Shown here one piece after another: positions 16,075-25,437 of a DNA stretch of 64,000 nucleotides. The translations under genes were made by a program, and so were the position numbers. How positions within the stretch are numbered: position 1 is the stretch's first letter; each line of letters opens with the position of its first letter. The notes under the pieces were generated by a model, which did no database searches, had not been told where the DNA came from, and was given only the letters and a program-made list of their open reading frames with translations. The stretch comes from SG-bin7 sp964498095. Lineage in GTDB: Bacteria; Bdellovibrionota; Bdellovibrionia; Bdellovibrionales; SG-bin7. Where the stretch lies: contig CAZCFY010000001.1 of the NCBI GenBank assembly GCA_964498095.1, forward strand, positions 62,001-126,000, written 5' to 3'.

Positions 16075-18784
16075 AGTTTACTCGATTGCTTCTTCTGGCT
16101 AAAAACTTCCTGACTTCTTCGGTCCAAAGAACCAAGCTTGCGACAGCTCCTATGGCCACAAATTGTGATAATTCAATCGGAACCGTATGAAAAAACCGGT
16201 TAAGTACCGGCCAATAAATTACGGCGAAGTGAAGTATATTGGCGATCACTAGGCCGCCTATGAGCCATGGATTTTTTAACACGTCCCGAGAAAAAACGGA
16301 TTTAAAAGACGAACGGCAGTTTAAAACATTGAACCACTGGCAGACAGCTAAGACCGTAAAGGTTTCTGACTGTACTAAGCTTAAGGGGGCGCCGTGGTCG
16401 AGGCGATAAGTAAACCAACCTAACGTAGAAATAACGGATGCGACAATCATTAATGGCATTCGGGATAATAAGGCGCGGTCCAAGAGCGGTTGACTTGAAG
16501 GAACTGGCGGCCGCTGCATTTCATCACCCTCAGGAGGTTCCATTATTAAATTCACGGTTAATGCGCCTTCCGTCACTAGGTTGATCCACAAAATTTGTAC
16601 GGCGGCCAGGGGAGGGGGGTAACCCAAAATTAGCGCGAGAAAAAGAACTAGGACCTCATCTATCGAAGTTACGAACAAGAACAAAATAAGTTTTCTAATA
16701 TTTTGATATACGAGTCGCCCCTCAGAAATGGCGGCCACAATGGTAGCGAAGTTATCATCGGTAACTACGATTTTGGCCGCCTCTTTGGCCACTTCGGTAC
16801 CCGTGATACCCATCGCCACCCCGACATTGGCGCGAACTAAAGCGGGAGCGTCATTAACGCCGTCTCCCGTCATGGCAACAGTTTCACCTCTTTTTTGATA
16901 TACCTCTACGATACGTAATTTCTGTGCTGGATGGACGCGGGCAAAGACATTTAGCCCATCAATCTTTGCGGCCAGTTGCTTTTCATTTAGTCTTTCGAGT
17001 TCTTGACCGTCAATGACTTGTTGCTTTTGCTGACAAATTCCAAGAGTGCTTGCTACCGCAAATGCCGTAGCTTTATGGTCTCCAGTAATCATGACTGGCC
17101 GAATTCCCGCTGTTTTACAGGCGCTTACTGCTGCCGCGACTTCTTCGCGCGGCGGATCTAATTCGCCGATAAGCCCGAGAAGGGTAACTTTTCCCGAAAA
17201 AGGGGAAAAGCCTTTGCTTTCGTCGATCGGGATATCGCGCGCAAAACCAACGGCTAATAGTCGGAGTGCTCCGTCGGCCATTTTTTTTGCCGCCGACATC
17301 ATTTTTTCTTTATGATCTTCAGTAATTCTTACGTTGCCACCGTTACTATAAACAGTGTCACAATATCCCAGCAGTGCCTCGGGAGCTCCTTTTAGAAAAA
17401 CAAAAGTTTGGCCGGAAAGCACGTGCTCGGTAGCCATCATTTTACTTTCAGAGCTAAAGGCGAGTTCATTTATTCGCGGATATTGTTTTCGCAGTTCTTC
17501 GGTGTTGATGCCGCCCTTTGCAGCCAGGGTTAGAAGTGCTCCTTCCGTTGGATCGCCTACCATCCGCCAATGGGGGATTGAAGCGTCAGGCGCCACCAAT
17601 TGCGAATCATTACATAAAACAGCGGCAATCAATAGTTGCTCTAAAGTTTGATCTTCACCTGGCGTTATTGTTTTGTTGTTTTCGACGAACATACCTGAGG
17701 GCGCATAGCCTGCGCCAGTGACAGTGATTTCTCTGTTACCGTCCGGTAAAAAAAGAGAACTTACCGTCATTTCGTTGCGGGTGAGAGTGCCGGTTTTATC
17801 GGTACAAATAACCGTCGTTGAGCCGAGAGTCTCGACGGCCACCAGTTGTCTTACGACTGTTCCTCTCCGGGCCATTCTCTGTACGCCAACGGCGAGGGCA
17901 ACCGTCAAGGCGACAGGTAAGCCCTCTGGAACCAACGAAACCATTTGGCTTATGGCAATCATAAAAATTTGCGTAAACGAAATTCCACGAAGAAGTCCAA
18001 TGAAGATAACGATAAAAAAGACTATCACGGCGGCAGCCACAAGAATTTTACCGAACTGTTGAATGCGCAATTCAAGCTGAGTTTTTGGTTGTATTGTTGT
18101 TGTCGTTAACTCAGCAATTTTGCCAATCTCATTTTTCACTCCGGTCGCGGTGACAACCGCGACGGCGCGGCCAGCGGTTACGTGTGTGCCGGCAAAAATC
18201 ATATTCACGCGGTCAGCGATGGAAGTACTTTTGGGAAGTGGGCCGATCATTTTGCTAATTGGCAAAGATTCTCCAGTGAGTGCTGCCTCGGCCGTGGCGA
18301 GACCCGAAGCCTCAATTAGCCGCGCATCGGCAGCTACGGCATCGCCGGCGCTGAGAATAAGAATATCGCCCGGTACTACGTGAGAAGCATCGATAGTCTT
18401 TTCGTGACCGCCGCGCAAAGCTCTCGCCTTTAGTTTCGCCAACCGTCGCAGAGACTCCATGGATTGTTCGGCGCGGCCCTCCTGATAGGCGCCTATCGCC
18501 GCGTTTAGTATCACTACAACAAGAATTACGATGGAATCTTTAGCCTCGCCGATAAAAATGGCGATTCCCGCCGCGACTAACAACAGATAGATGAGTGGGC
18601 TTAAGAATTGCCGAAAAAATATGGATAAGATAGTACGGCGTTGGGTTGCGGGTAACTCATTGGGACCATATTGTAATAAACGTTCTTTAGCTTCCGCGTG
18701 CGTTAGTCCCTGTGACCTATCGGAAGCTAGATGTGCAATAACCTGTGCTGAATCTAAAGAATGCCAGTGCACTTCTTTGGACAT
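16064..18784 (-). CDS. P-type cation ATPase (P2 type, Ca-ATPase-like)
   Basis: A 906-residue pump. It has a cation-ATPase N-terminal domain (HSLDSAQVIAHL), actuator TGESLPISK, the ion-site motif VPEGLPVALT in M4, the phosphorylation site ICTDKTGTLTRNEMT (~residue 331), KGAPE in the nucleotide domain, MITGDHKATA and TGDGVNDAPAL. The C-terminal region has the expected six further helices. The PEGLP motif and M6 NLVTEGALTVN fit the P2 group that includes Ca and Na/K-like pumps; the transported ion cannot be fixed from sequence alone. It is translationally coupled to the small membrane protein downstream. Confidence 0.93.
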   Translation of the reverse strand: MSKEVHWHSLDSAQVIAHLASDRSQGLTHAEAKERLLQYGPNELPATQRRTILSIFFRQFLSPLIYLLLVAAGIAIFIGEAKDSIVILVVVILNAAIGAYQEGRAEQSMESLRRLAKLKARALRGGHEKTIDASHVVPGDILILSAGDAVAADARLIEASGLATAEAALTGESLPISKMIGPLPKSTSIADRVNMIFAGTHVTAGRAVAVVTATGVKNEIGKIAELTTTTIQPKTQLELRIQQFGKILVAAAVIVFFIVIFIGLLRGISFTQIFMIAISQMVSLVPEGLPVALTVALAVGVQRMARRGTVVRQLVAVETLGSTTVICTDKTGTLTRNEMTVSSLFLPDGNREITVTGAGYAPSGMFVENNKTITPGEDQTLEQLLIAAVLCNDSQLVAPDASIPHWRMVGDPTEGALLTLAAKGGINTEELRKQYPRINELAFSSESKMMATEHVLSGQTFVFLKGAPEALLGYCDTVYSNGGNVRITEDHKEKMMSAAKKMADGALRLLAVGFARDIPIDESKGFSPFSGKVTLLGLIGELDPPREEVAAAVSACKTAGIRPVMITGDHKATAFAVASTLGICQQKQQVIDGQELERLNEKQLAAKIDGLNVFARVHPAQKLRIVEVYQKRGETVAMTGDGVNDAPALVRANVGVAMGITGTEVAKEAAKIVVTDDNFATIVAAISEGRLVYQNIRKLILFLFVTSIDEVLVLFLALILGYPPPLAAVQILWINLVTEGALTVNLIMEPPEGDEMQRPPVPSSQPLLDRALLSRMPLMIVASVISTLGWFTYRLDHGAPLSLVQSETFTVLAVCQWFNVLNCRSSFKSVFSRDVLKNPWLIGGLVIANILHFAVIYWPVLNRFFHTVPIELSQFVAIGAVASLVLWTEEVRKFLARRSNRVNYGS

Positions 18785-18861
18785 GAGTTTACCTCTAAAT
18801 TAATCCATACTCGGCAGCAAACTTATGTCAAGCGTTGGCGAATTGGCACCGCCAGGGAAAG

Positions 18862-20661
18862 TTAAGTTTTCTTTTCTAATTCTGCCCAACGTGCATACTT
18901 TTTGTCTAATTCATCTTGCAGGCGGGCGATTTCCAGGTGCAGTTCCGTTAGCCTTTTTGCATTGCTCTGAACTTCGGGGGATTCACTTTCTTTTTTTAGG
19001 GGTTCTAGCGTTGCCTCAAGTTTTAAAATAGCTTTCTCCATGTTTTCTAATTCGAATTTTTCGTTAAAAGAAAGTTTTTGCTTTTTGGCGGAGGTCTTAA
19101 CGGCGATGGACTCGGCCTTAACTGCGGCGGCAATGTTTCTTGATTCCTCAACAAACCAGTTCTCCCACTGTTCATAGTTAGCAAAACTAATAAGCTCGCG
19201 CGAGCGGCTCTCTTTAAGCGGAAATCCCAAAATTTTATTGGCAACCGAATCCATAAAATAGCGGTCGTGAGTGACTAAAATGACAGCTCCGGGAAAGTCT
19301 TTAAGAGCGGACTCTAAAATATTTAATGTTTCGATGTCTAAATCATTTGTCGGCTCGTCGAGCACTAATACGTTTGCGTCTTCAAGCATCAACTGAGCGA
19401 TGCGTAGTCGCGCCTGCTCGCCGCCAGATAACCGATAAACCTCCAGTCCGGCGCGATCACCAAAGAATAAAAAACGGTCCAAATAGCTGCGTATATGAAC
19501 CTTTTGACCGCGAAAATCGACGTAATCGCCGTCGGGACAAATATTCTTTAAAACCGTTTTCTTGGGATCGAGCGTTTGTTTGTTTTGTTCAAAATAAGCG
19601 AATTTTAAGGCGTCGGCATGTTTTACCTGGCCACGCGTGGGCGTTTCCACACCCAAAAGTACGCGGATTAAAGTTGATTTTCCCATACCATTATCACCCA
19701 TAAGGGCTAAGCGGGTAGTGGGACCGATTAATAGATCGAGATTTGAAAACAGCAGTCGGCCGTCATAGTTTTTTTCAATTTGCTGAGCTTCAATTAATTT
19801 TTTGGGCGACTTAAAGCCGTCGCCAAACTCAATGCCAACATCTTGGCGCAAGTTACGCGCGCTGATATCGGCCACGGTATCGGCCAGTTTATGTGTTGCT
19901 TCAATTCGCGCACTTTGTTTTGTTTGACGGGCCTTAGCTCCGCGGCGCAGCCACTCTACTTCGCGGCGTAAAGTGTTCTTTAAGACCTGTTCCTGTCTTT
20001 GGCTGGCAAGCATGAGCTGATCTTTAGTTTCCAAATACTGAACATAATCGCCGCCGACATCCAAAAGATAATTTGGATTCTGCGGACTTAAGTCCATGAT
20101 ACGCGTGGCAACACGCTGTAAAAATAGACGGTCATGGGTAATCATGAAAACGGTAAATTTAGCGTTCTTTAAAAATTCCTCTAGCCAAATAATACTACTG
20201 ACGTCCAAATGATTGGTCGGTTCATCAAGAAATAAGAGATCAGGCGCCAAAATAAGTTCGCGAGCTAGAGCCACGCGCTTTTGCCAGCCGCCGGAAAGCT
20301 GACTTACCAAGAAATCTTCGCCGTACTCGGCAAGTCCCAACTTGGCGATAAGCTCATAGGCCTCAGCCATATGGTCGTATTGATCTTTACATTTGCCAAG
20401 AACCGCCGAAAGAACTGTATCATCCTTTTTAAATACCGGTGACTGCTCAAGGTAACCTGTCTTTAATCCTTTTTTAAAAGTAATATCGCCTTCGTCACAG
20501 TCGCTTTCTTTTAACAAAATTTTTACTAACGTGGATTTCCCAGCCCCATTCGGGCCAAGTAGCCCAATACGGTCACCTTCTTCGACACCGAAGCTGATGT
20601 TTTTAAATAATGTCTTACTGGCAAAGGATTTCGCAAGTTTATTGGCACTAAGAAGGAGCAT
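18862..20661 (-). CDS. ABC-F family ATPase (Uup-like)
   Basis: A 599-residue soluble protein with two ABC cassettes. The first has GPNGAGKSTLVK, LSGGWQKRVALARE and LLFLDEPTNHLD; the second has GDNGMGKSTLIR, LSGGEQARLRIAQ and LVLDEPTNDLD. The linker is long and basic (EVEWLRRGAKARQTKQ), and the C-terminal ~90 residues are a coiled coil. No membrane domain is present. This is the ABC-F layout, and the C-terminal coiled coil favours the Uup-like branch, acting on ribosomes or branched DNA. It stands alone, transcribed convergently with nothing nearby. Confidence 0.92.
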   Translation of the reverse strand: MLLLSANKLAKSFASKTLFKNISFGVEEGDRIGLLGPNGAGKSTLVKILLKESDCDEGDITFKKGLKTGYLEQSPVFKKDDTVLSAVLGKCKDQYDHMAEAYELIAKLGLAEYGEDFLVSQLSGGWQKRVALARELILAPDLLFLDEPTNHLDVSSIIWLEEFLKNAKFTVFMITHDRLFLQRVATRIMDLSPQNPNYLLDVGGDYVQYLETKDQLMLASQRQEQVLKNTLRREVEWLRRGAKARQTKQSARIEATHKLADTVADISARNLRQDVGIEFGDGFKSPKKLIEAQQIEKNYDGRLLFSNLDLLIGPTTRLALMGDNGMGKSTLIRVLLGVETPTRGQVKHADALKFAYFEQNKQTLDPKKTVLKNICPDGDYVDFRGQKVHIRSYLDRFLFFGDRAGLEVYRLSGGEQARLRIAQLMLEDANVLVLDEPTNDLDIETLNILESALKDFPGAVILVTHDRYFMDSVANKILGFPLKESRSRELISFANYEQWENWFVEESRNIAAAVKAESIAVKTSAKKQKLSFNEKFELENMEKAILKLEATLEPLKKESESPEVQSNAKRLTELHLEIARLQDELDKKYARWAELEKKT

Positions 20662-20726
20662 GGGGGGAGTTTAAATAGGCAAGCGAGCGATGTCTAGAGA
20701 AATTGAAATCTTAAGCGTAATTAGGC

Positions 20727-22211
20727 TCACGAAGCTTTTTTTAGCCGGTATTTTGTGGCCCGGCCACGCCCTGTTTTTTCCAAAATCTCATTTTCCACGG
20801 CCTCTTTCAGATAACGGTTAGTCGTCGCGGGCGAAACTCCAAAAAGTAGTGTGACTTCATTGGCCGTAAAAAAGTTTGGACCCATCTTCTTTTTTAAATC
20901 GCCAAAGAATTGCTCATGGATATTTTCGAGGGCTGCGGTTTGCAATGTTAACTTTAAATTATAGGGATTTTCTGAGGACAGATAGTATTCTCCGAATCTT
21001 TCGGATATTGAAAACTTCACTTCATTTTCTTTGAGCCAATTGCGCGCGCGGTTGATAGTATCATGCACTCGGTGAGCCGACGTTGTAATGGTTAAGTATT
21101 CATTGGGAAAAAGTAATGAAAACAAAGTTTCTGTCTTTAAGGTTTTGTAGATATCAGTGGCCAGCGCCAACAGCACGCGGTGAGTGCTAGTCCCTTTTTT
21201 TAAGCGGTTTCCGCTTACGAGATCTATGCCGTCGGCGAGATCGAAACAGGAATCTGTGGGGGAGTCTGGGCCAATTGGCCATAAATACTCATTGCCTAAT
21301 TCAATCGGGCCGTTCCATTTTTTAAGCGCGCGCTTTCGATAGTCGGGATAAGGCGTGCCAAAATAAACACGGCGGAAGAGTTTTACATTTTTGGTCGCGA
21401 CGGCTTCCAAGAGTTCGCATTCGCGCATGACCTCAGGTAAGCGCTTCTCTTTAGCGACATTGAGGACTGCGCGCAGACGCTCGGCATTTCCTGTTTTCTG
21501 CAGTTCAATATTGGCGCAGTTTCTTTCCACATAAATATTGTAGCGGTAATGGGCGGTGCCTATCGCGGTTTCAATTTGCTTTAAGACTTGTTCTGCTTCC
21601 GCGAAATTTCTTAATTCAATATGCGCCTCGGCCAGGGTTTGTAAAGCATTGCCCAAAATTAGGTGATAGTTATTTTCTTTTGAAACTCTTATTACTTCAT
21701 TTAAAACTTCGACTGACTTTTCTGGACTTCCGTTGACGATATAGGCTTGAACGAGGTTAATAATTCCAATGAGTCGTTCGTAGCCGGGTAGGTTTTCGGC
21801 GCTGACATATTGTTCGAGTAAAACTTGGGCCGCTTGATATTCCCAGTGACCAAAATGGGTAAATGCAAGGTAGAGCTTGTGTTCGGGACAGGCAACGGCA
21901 AGAGGGGAAGACAAAACGCGGCGGGCCTCGGCCACAACACCAAGGCGGAATAAGCAAATTCCATACTCTACCAGTTCTTGGGGGGTCGGCGCATCGTGGG
22001 CGAATTTGTTTTTGGGCCGCACGATGGGATTTAGAATCTTAAAAGCCAGGCGATGATATCCCACTCGCCGAGCCATGTTGGCATAAGGTAGCGCGAACTC
22101 GCGCGGTAATTTGCTTGTCTCTAAACAGTCCAAATGTTTTTGTACTTCTTGGATGTTCCCGGTTTTGAGTAAGCGATCTAATTCTTGTAGATTTTTCTGG
22201 CGCGCGGGCAT
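20727..22211 (-). CDS. TPR-repeat protein with winged-helix DNA-binding segments
   Basis: A 494-residue cytosolic protein. Residues ~1-270 are helical repeats of TPR type (e.g. LILGNALQTLAEAHIELRNF). Residues ~335-400 resemble an OmpR-like winged helix (HRVLLALATDIYKTLKTETLFSLLFP ... RVHDTINRARNWL). The last ~60 residues are a second winged helix (FFTANEVTLLFGVSPATTNRYLKEAVEN). It is most likely a transcriptional regulator whose activity is set through the repeat domain. It is divergent from the LamG lipoprotein gene with a 123-base shared region. Confidence 0.75.
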   Translation of the reverse strand: MPARQKNLQELDRLLKTGNIQEVQKHLDCLETSKLPREFALPYANMARRVGYHRLAFKILNPIVRPKNKFAHDAPTPQELVEYGICLFRLGVVAEARRVLSSPLAVACPEHKLYLAFTHFGHWEYQAAQVLLEQYVSAENLPGYERLIGIINLVQAYIVNGSPEKSVEVLNEVIRVSKENNYHLILGNALQTLAEAHIELRNFAEAEQVLKQIETAIGTAHYRYNIYVERNCANIELQKTGNAERLRAVLNVAKEKRLPEVMRECELLEAVATKNVKLFRRVYFGTPYPDYRKRALKKWNGPIELGNEYLWPIGPDSPTDSCFDLADGIDLVSGNRLKKGTSTHRVLLALATDIYKTLKTETLFSLLFPNEYLTITTSAHRVHDTINRARNWLKENEVKFSISERFGEYYLSSENPYNLKLTLQTAALENIHEQFFGDLKKKMGPNFFTANEVTLLFGVSPATTNRYLKEAVENEILEKTGRGRATKYRLKKAS

Positions 22212-22334
22212 TCATTTATATCGGAAATTGTCGCCATTGAGCATAGAGTAAATTCTCAAAACGAAACGTTTTCTCCTCAAAAATCCGAGCCAAAATCGGC
22301 TCAAATAGGAGCAAGATTTTACCGATAAGGACGT

Positions 22335-23744
22335 ATGTCCAGTCCGCAGAAATTTCCCTCATATTTTGGCGCGTTACTTCTTCTGGGATTGGTCATTTTT
22401 AATTTCCAAAACTGTTCATTATTTGATTCGCCGGTAAATTTTAAAGAAAGTCATGAGATCATTCAAAGCCGCGGTAATGGCGACGGACTCGACGGAAAAC
22501 CAGAGCCTGGTGAGTATGTGCGTACGCTGGCGGACTTTTCTTGCGAACAAGTTCGCGGAGAGCAGGCGCTAATTAACGTCGATGTCCAAACGGGCCTACT
22601 TGTTAAAGACAATTGTCAAAATGTGAATTTTCAGTTTTCGCTCAATGATCCCGGACTCTCATTCGAATTTTATAATCCCACTTATTTTACTTTTGCCGGG
22701 GGTATATTTGAAAAAATAGATCCCAAAATCGTGTTGCAGCCCACGCAAGCCTTTTGCCGCTTTAAGGACAGCACCAAAGGCGTCGATGCCATTATAAAAT
22801 CGGATTCAGAAGGCAGCCTCCTAAGTGCCCGCATTATTATGGGGGAATATTCAAGTCAGATAATCCGCTATATCGATTACCCTGCCATGAACAAGTCAGT
22901 TAGTGGCACCTCCACGGATTTTCAGAGTAACGATGATAGCCTTGTTATCAAAATTAATGGCGCGCCGGCGGAATATAAAAATCTCTCCGGCCAGATTGTT
23001 TCAGTAATTGACGGTGAGCCTCGTCAATACTCTGTGATTTGTCAAAAAATGAGTGAAGAACCGCTGTTAAAAATGGACCCTTCGGGTCTTGTAGCTTATT
23101 ATAAATTTGACGTCGATACCATTATTGACGGAAATGTAATCATTGATTCCAAAGGAAATAATGCCGGAACCGTAGCTGCGGGCACCGGCGATACTGCAAA
23201 TAAATCCCTAGCGGGTATTGTCGGGCGGGCAATGTCCTTTGACGGAGTTGATGACCTCGTCAATATGGGAAATGTTTTGGATATGACTACCAATGATTTC
23301 TCACTTAGTTTTTGGATGAGCGCTCCCGATACAACTATTGCCCGCACACTCTTAGGCAAACGGTGGGACTTAGGTGGTGGAACGCCCGGTTGGAATATTG
23401 TCTTTTCACCTAGTTTCCGCATTACTGGAAGACTTTCGGATGGCACAACAACAAGTCAAGGCGGTGCGGGGATTGTCCTCCCCAACGCACAATTCCATCA
23501 CGTCGTCATCGTACATGACCGCTTAGGTACCGGGGAAACTATTTATTATCTCGACGGCACGGAAGTTAGCCGCTTTGATATAAGTTCGCTGGGGAATATC
23601 TCTTATGCGGGGAGTTTTCTTCTTGGTTCCGCTAACGCCCCTGGCTCAACCTTTCAAGGTTCTTTAGACGAAGTTTCTATCTGGCGGCGCGCCTTATCGG
23701 CGACAGATGTCCAAGCGCTATTTACGAACTTGGGGATCTACTAA
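22335..23744 (+). CDS. Lipoprotein with C-terminal LamG-type domain
   Basis: The N-terminus has a hydrophobic stretch ending IFNFQNC, so Cys ~27 is the likely lipidation site; this FQNC form recurs at 56.6 kb. A central region of ~200 residues is unrecognised. Residues ~245-469 are a concanavalin/LamG_3 domain (LVAYYKFD, RAMSFDGVDDLVNMG, FSLSFWMSAPD, YYLDGTEV, GSLDEVSIWRRALS). It is probably a surface-exposed carbohydrate- or protein-binding lipoprotein. The preceding divergent gene is a regulator that might control it; this is inference. Confidence 0.87.
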   Translation: MSSPQKFPSYFGALLLLGLVIFNFQNCSLFDSPVNFKESHEIIQSRGNGDGLDGKPEPGEYVRTLADFSCEQVRGEQALINVDVQTGLLVKDNCQNVNFQFSLNDPGLSFEFYNPTYFTFAGGIFEKIDPKIVLQPTQAFCRFKDSTKGVDAIIKSDSEGSLLSARIIMGEYSSQIIRYIDYPAMNKSVSGTSTDFQSNDDSLVIKINGAPAEYKNLSGQIVSVIDGEPRQYSVICQKMSEEPLLKMDPSGLVAYYKFDVDTIIDGNVIIDSKGNNAGTVAAGTGDTANKSLAGIVGRAMSFDGVDDLVNMGNVLDMTTNDFSLSFWMSAPDTTIARTLLGKRWDLGGGTPGWNIVFSPSFRITGRLSDGTTTSQGGAGIVLPNAQFHHVVIVHDRLGTGETIYYLDGTEVSRFDISSLGNISYAGSFLLGSANAPGSTFQGSLDEVSIWRRALSATDVQALFTNLGIY

Positions 23745-23856
23745 GCTCACTTACCGTTGTAGCAGGAATTCCCGCACCAAAACTCTCAGTTTGTAAAAGT
23801 TTCACGCTCACATCTAAAAATGGAGATTGGCGTCAAGTCCGCGTAATATATGCGTT

Positions 23857-24216
23857 ATGATTCAATATACTTTCGCTGTTGGTTTTTTACTTTGGGCAAG
23901 TTTAGTTTCGGCAAATGGGGACACGCTTTATTGCAGCGCCAGCTTCAATAACGGCGCTAATAATGTCGTGATAAACCTCACAAAAAAAGAAGATGGCTCT
24001 TACGCAGGTAAAATCGATGATACTTTTTTATTTATTGCGACTCCCGAACAAGCCGATGCCAACCATAAAGTGCTGACTCTTTCCATTGCCAGTCTCAACG
24101 ATCATATTGACCTCTCTACGCAAGCGACAAGCGTTTATCCTCTGCCTGATCATAACAGCGAATTAAAGGCGGGCTTATCAGTAGGTACTGTTCACGTATC
24201 ATGCGGTGTGGAGTAA
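23857..24216 (+). CDS. Small secreted protein of unknown function
   Basis: A 119-residue protein starting MIQYTFAVGFLLWASLVSA, a good signal peptide with cleavage before NGD. The mature part is beta-rich with two Cys residues (YCSASF and VSCGVE), near each end, that could pair. I chose the ATG over an upstream TTG because the signal peptide begins there. It converges with a similar-sized secreted gene 10 bases away. Confidence 0.72.
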   Translation: MIQYTFAVGFLLWASLVSANGDTLYCSASFNNGANNVVINLTKKEDGSYAGKIDDTFLFIATPEQADANHKVLTLSIASLNDHIDLSTQATSVYPLPDHNSELKAGLSVGTVHVSCGVE

Positions 24217-24226
24217 ACTCTTGAAG

Positions 24227-24556
24227 CTATCGAGACATTTCGCATTCGACACTACTCGATTTATCTTCTCCAGAAGCGCGATAGTAAGAACCACGTTCAT
24301 TAAATGTCAGCCAACCTTCTTTTGAAATGAAAGATACATAGGTCGAATTATCTGTAGACACTTTATAGACTCTGCTGACAGAGGTTTCGCCTTCGACTGT
24401 GTATTTGATAGCAGAGCGTTTAGAATTAAGTACTATCGAAATATTATCGTCTGCAAAGCAAGTAACAACACGATGGCTATTAAGTACGGACATAGGTTTC
24501 AAGATTGCTGCTTGTGCTGAATTGCAGACTACCATTAAAAAAATAATTTTCTTCAT
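24227..24556 (-). CDS. Small secreted protein of unknown function
   Basis: A 109-residue protein with a signal peptide ending AQA-AI, preceded by a GGAGCAA ribosome site. Two Cys residues (TCFADD, VECEM) may form a disulfide. The core has alternating strand-like segments. No family is recognised. It is one of several small single-domain secreted proteins in this stretch. Confidence 0.72.
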   Translation of the reverse strand: MKKIIFLMVVCNSAQAAILKPMSVLNSHRVVTCFADDNISIVLNSKRSAIKYTVEGETSVSRVYKVSTDNSTYVSFISKEGWLTFNERGSYYRASGEDKSSSVECEMSR

Positions 24557-24630
24557 TAGAATTGCTCCTGTTTGCTAAGTCGTAGGATATATTTCATGAA
24601 GAATTTAGATTCAAATTGGAATTCGCCACC

Positions 24631-24659
24631 TTGAAATTAATACTGACTAGTACTAAATT
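24631..24659 (+). promoter_or_regulatory. Candidate promoter of a small RNA
   Basis: TTGAAA at 24631-24636, a 17-base spacer and TAAATT at 24654-24659 give a plausible sigma-70 promoter with no gene downstream before the terminator at 24749. The -10 match is four of six bases. Confidence 0.4.
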
Positions 24660-24666
24660 TCGAAAG

Positions 24667-24780
24667 GCCTAGCTCAGCTCGATTTTACGCCGGCTTCTGG
24701 CGGCTCTTAGGGAGCCTTAAAAGCATGATTAAACTATAGCGTGATACTCCGCCCATTTGCCTTCACAGGGCGGTTTTTCT
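24667..24780 (+). ncRNA. Candidate small RNA with its own terminator
   Basis: A ~112-base transcript is suggested between the promoter-like element and a strong rho-independent terminator. Inside it are two short hairpins in a row (CGCC/GGCG and GGCTC/GAGCC). No open reading frame is seen, and both neighbouring genes are on the minus strand, so the plus-strand terminator is otherwise unexplained. It does not look like tRNA, tmRNA or 4.5S RNA to me. The assignment rests on promoter and terminator only. Confidence 0.4.
24749..24778 (+). terminator. Rho-independent terminator
   Basis: The stem CCGCCC/GGGCGG (six G-C-rich pairs, 13-base loop) is followed at once by TTTTT. It reads on the plus strand, where no protein gene precedes it. 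Confidence 0.65.
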
Positions 24781-24925
24781 AAGCTGTAACCTCGCTGACA
24801 GAAATTACCTTGGCTTTAAACTTCCGCCAATCTATCGCCCCGAAGTTTATAAAATTAAATCCTCGGCATTGGCGTTAAATTCGCTTCAAAGCGAGAGCTT
24901 CGGCACAAACGGCGGAGAGCTAAAA

Positions 24926-25357
24926 CTAGGGGCAAGTTCGGGCGACAGCTACCACACTTCGTTCGCCGTCTTTTCCGCCCAAAGCGTCTGCAATGGCCTT
25001 GCGCAACGGCGAACCATCTCTAGCGGAAATTTCAAACCCATCAAGGTAGGCGCCCGGCATCAATCTAACCCGTAAAACATTGTGGCTGACGGACTCAATT
25101 GGTTTTGCTTTATCCGAGAAAACATAATTGAGGCTCACTTTTTCTAGTAATTGAATCAATGGACGCGCGGTATACCTATCGGATCTGATCTCGATGGCGC
25201 ATAAACCCGACATCTTTTTCCCGGGGTAAGCAACCATGAGATCCACACTTGGGCGCTCATCATTAAGATCAAACACATTCGTATTTTCGAGATATACCGA
25301 ATCCGCGCTAGCCGTGGCGCTCACCAGAAGAACAGTCGTTAAAATTATTTTTTTCAT
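24926..25357 (-). CDS. Small secreted protein of unknown function
   Basis: A 143-residue protein with a signal peptide (cleavage TASA-DS). The mature part contains two Cys residues (SGLCAIEIR, RTCP) and a Gly/Asp-rich C-terminus. The middle has LRVRLMPGAYLDGFEISARDG, suggesting a compact alpha/beta domain. I recognise no family. The gene is followed by ~370 bases without a protein gene that hold the candidate small RNA. Confidence 0.72.
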   Translation of the reverse strand: MKKIILTTVLLVSATASADSVYLENTNVFDLNDERPSVDLMVAYPGKKMSGLCAIEIRSDRYTARPLIQLLEKVSLNYVFSDKAKPIESVSHNVLRVRLMPGAYLDGFEISARDGSPLRKAIADALGGKDGERSVVAVARTCP

Positions 25358-25437
25358 ACGTAACCTCCGCGGATATTCTTAGCGTTAACGAGGTCATAAA
25401 TAAAATAATTAAATAGCGTGAGTGTAATAGAAAATAT

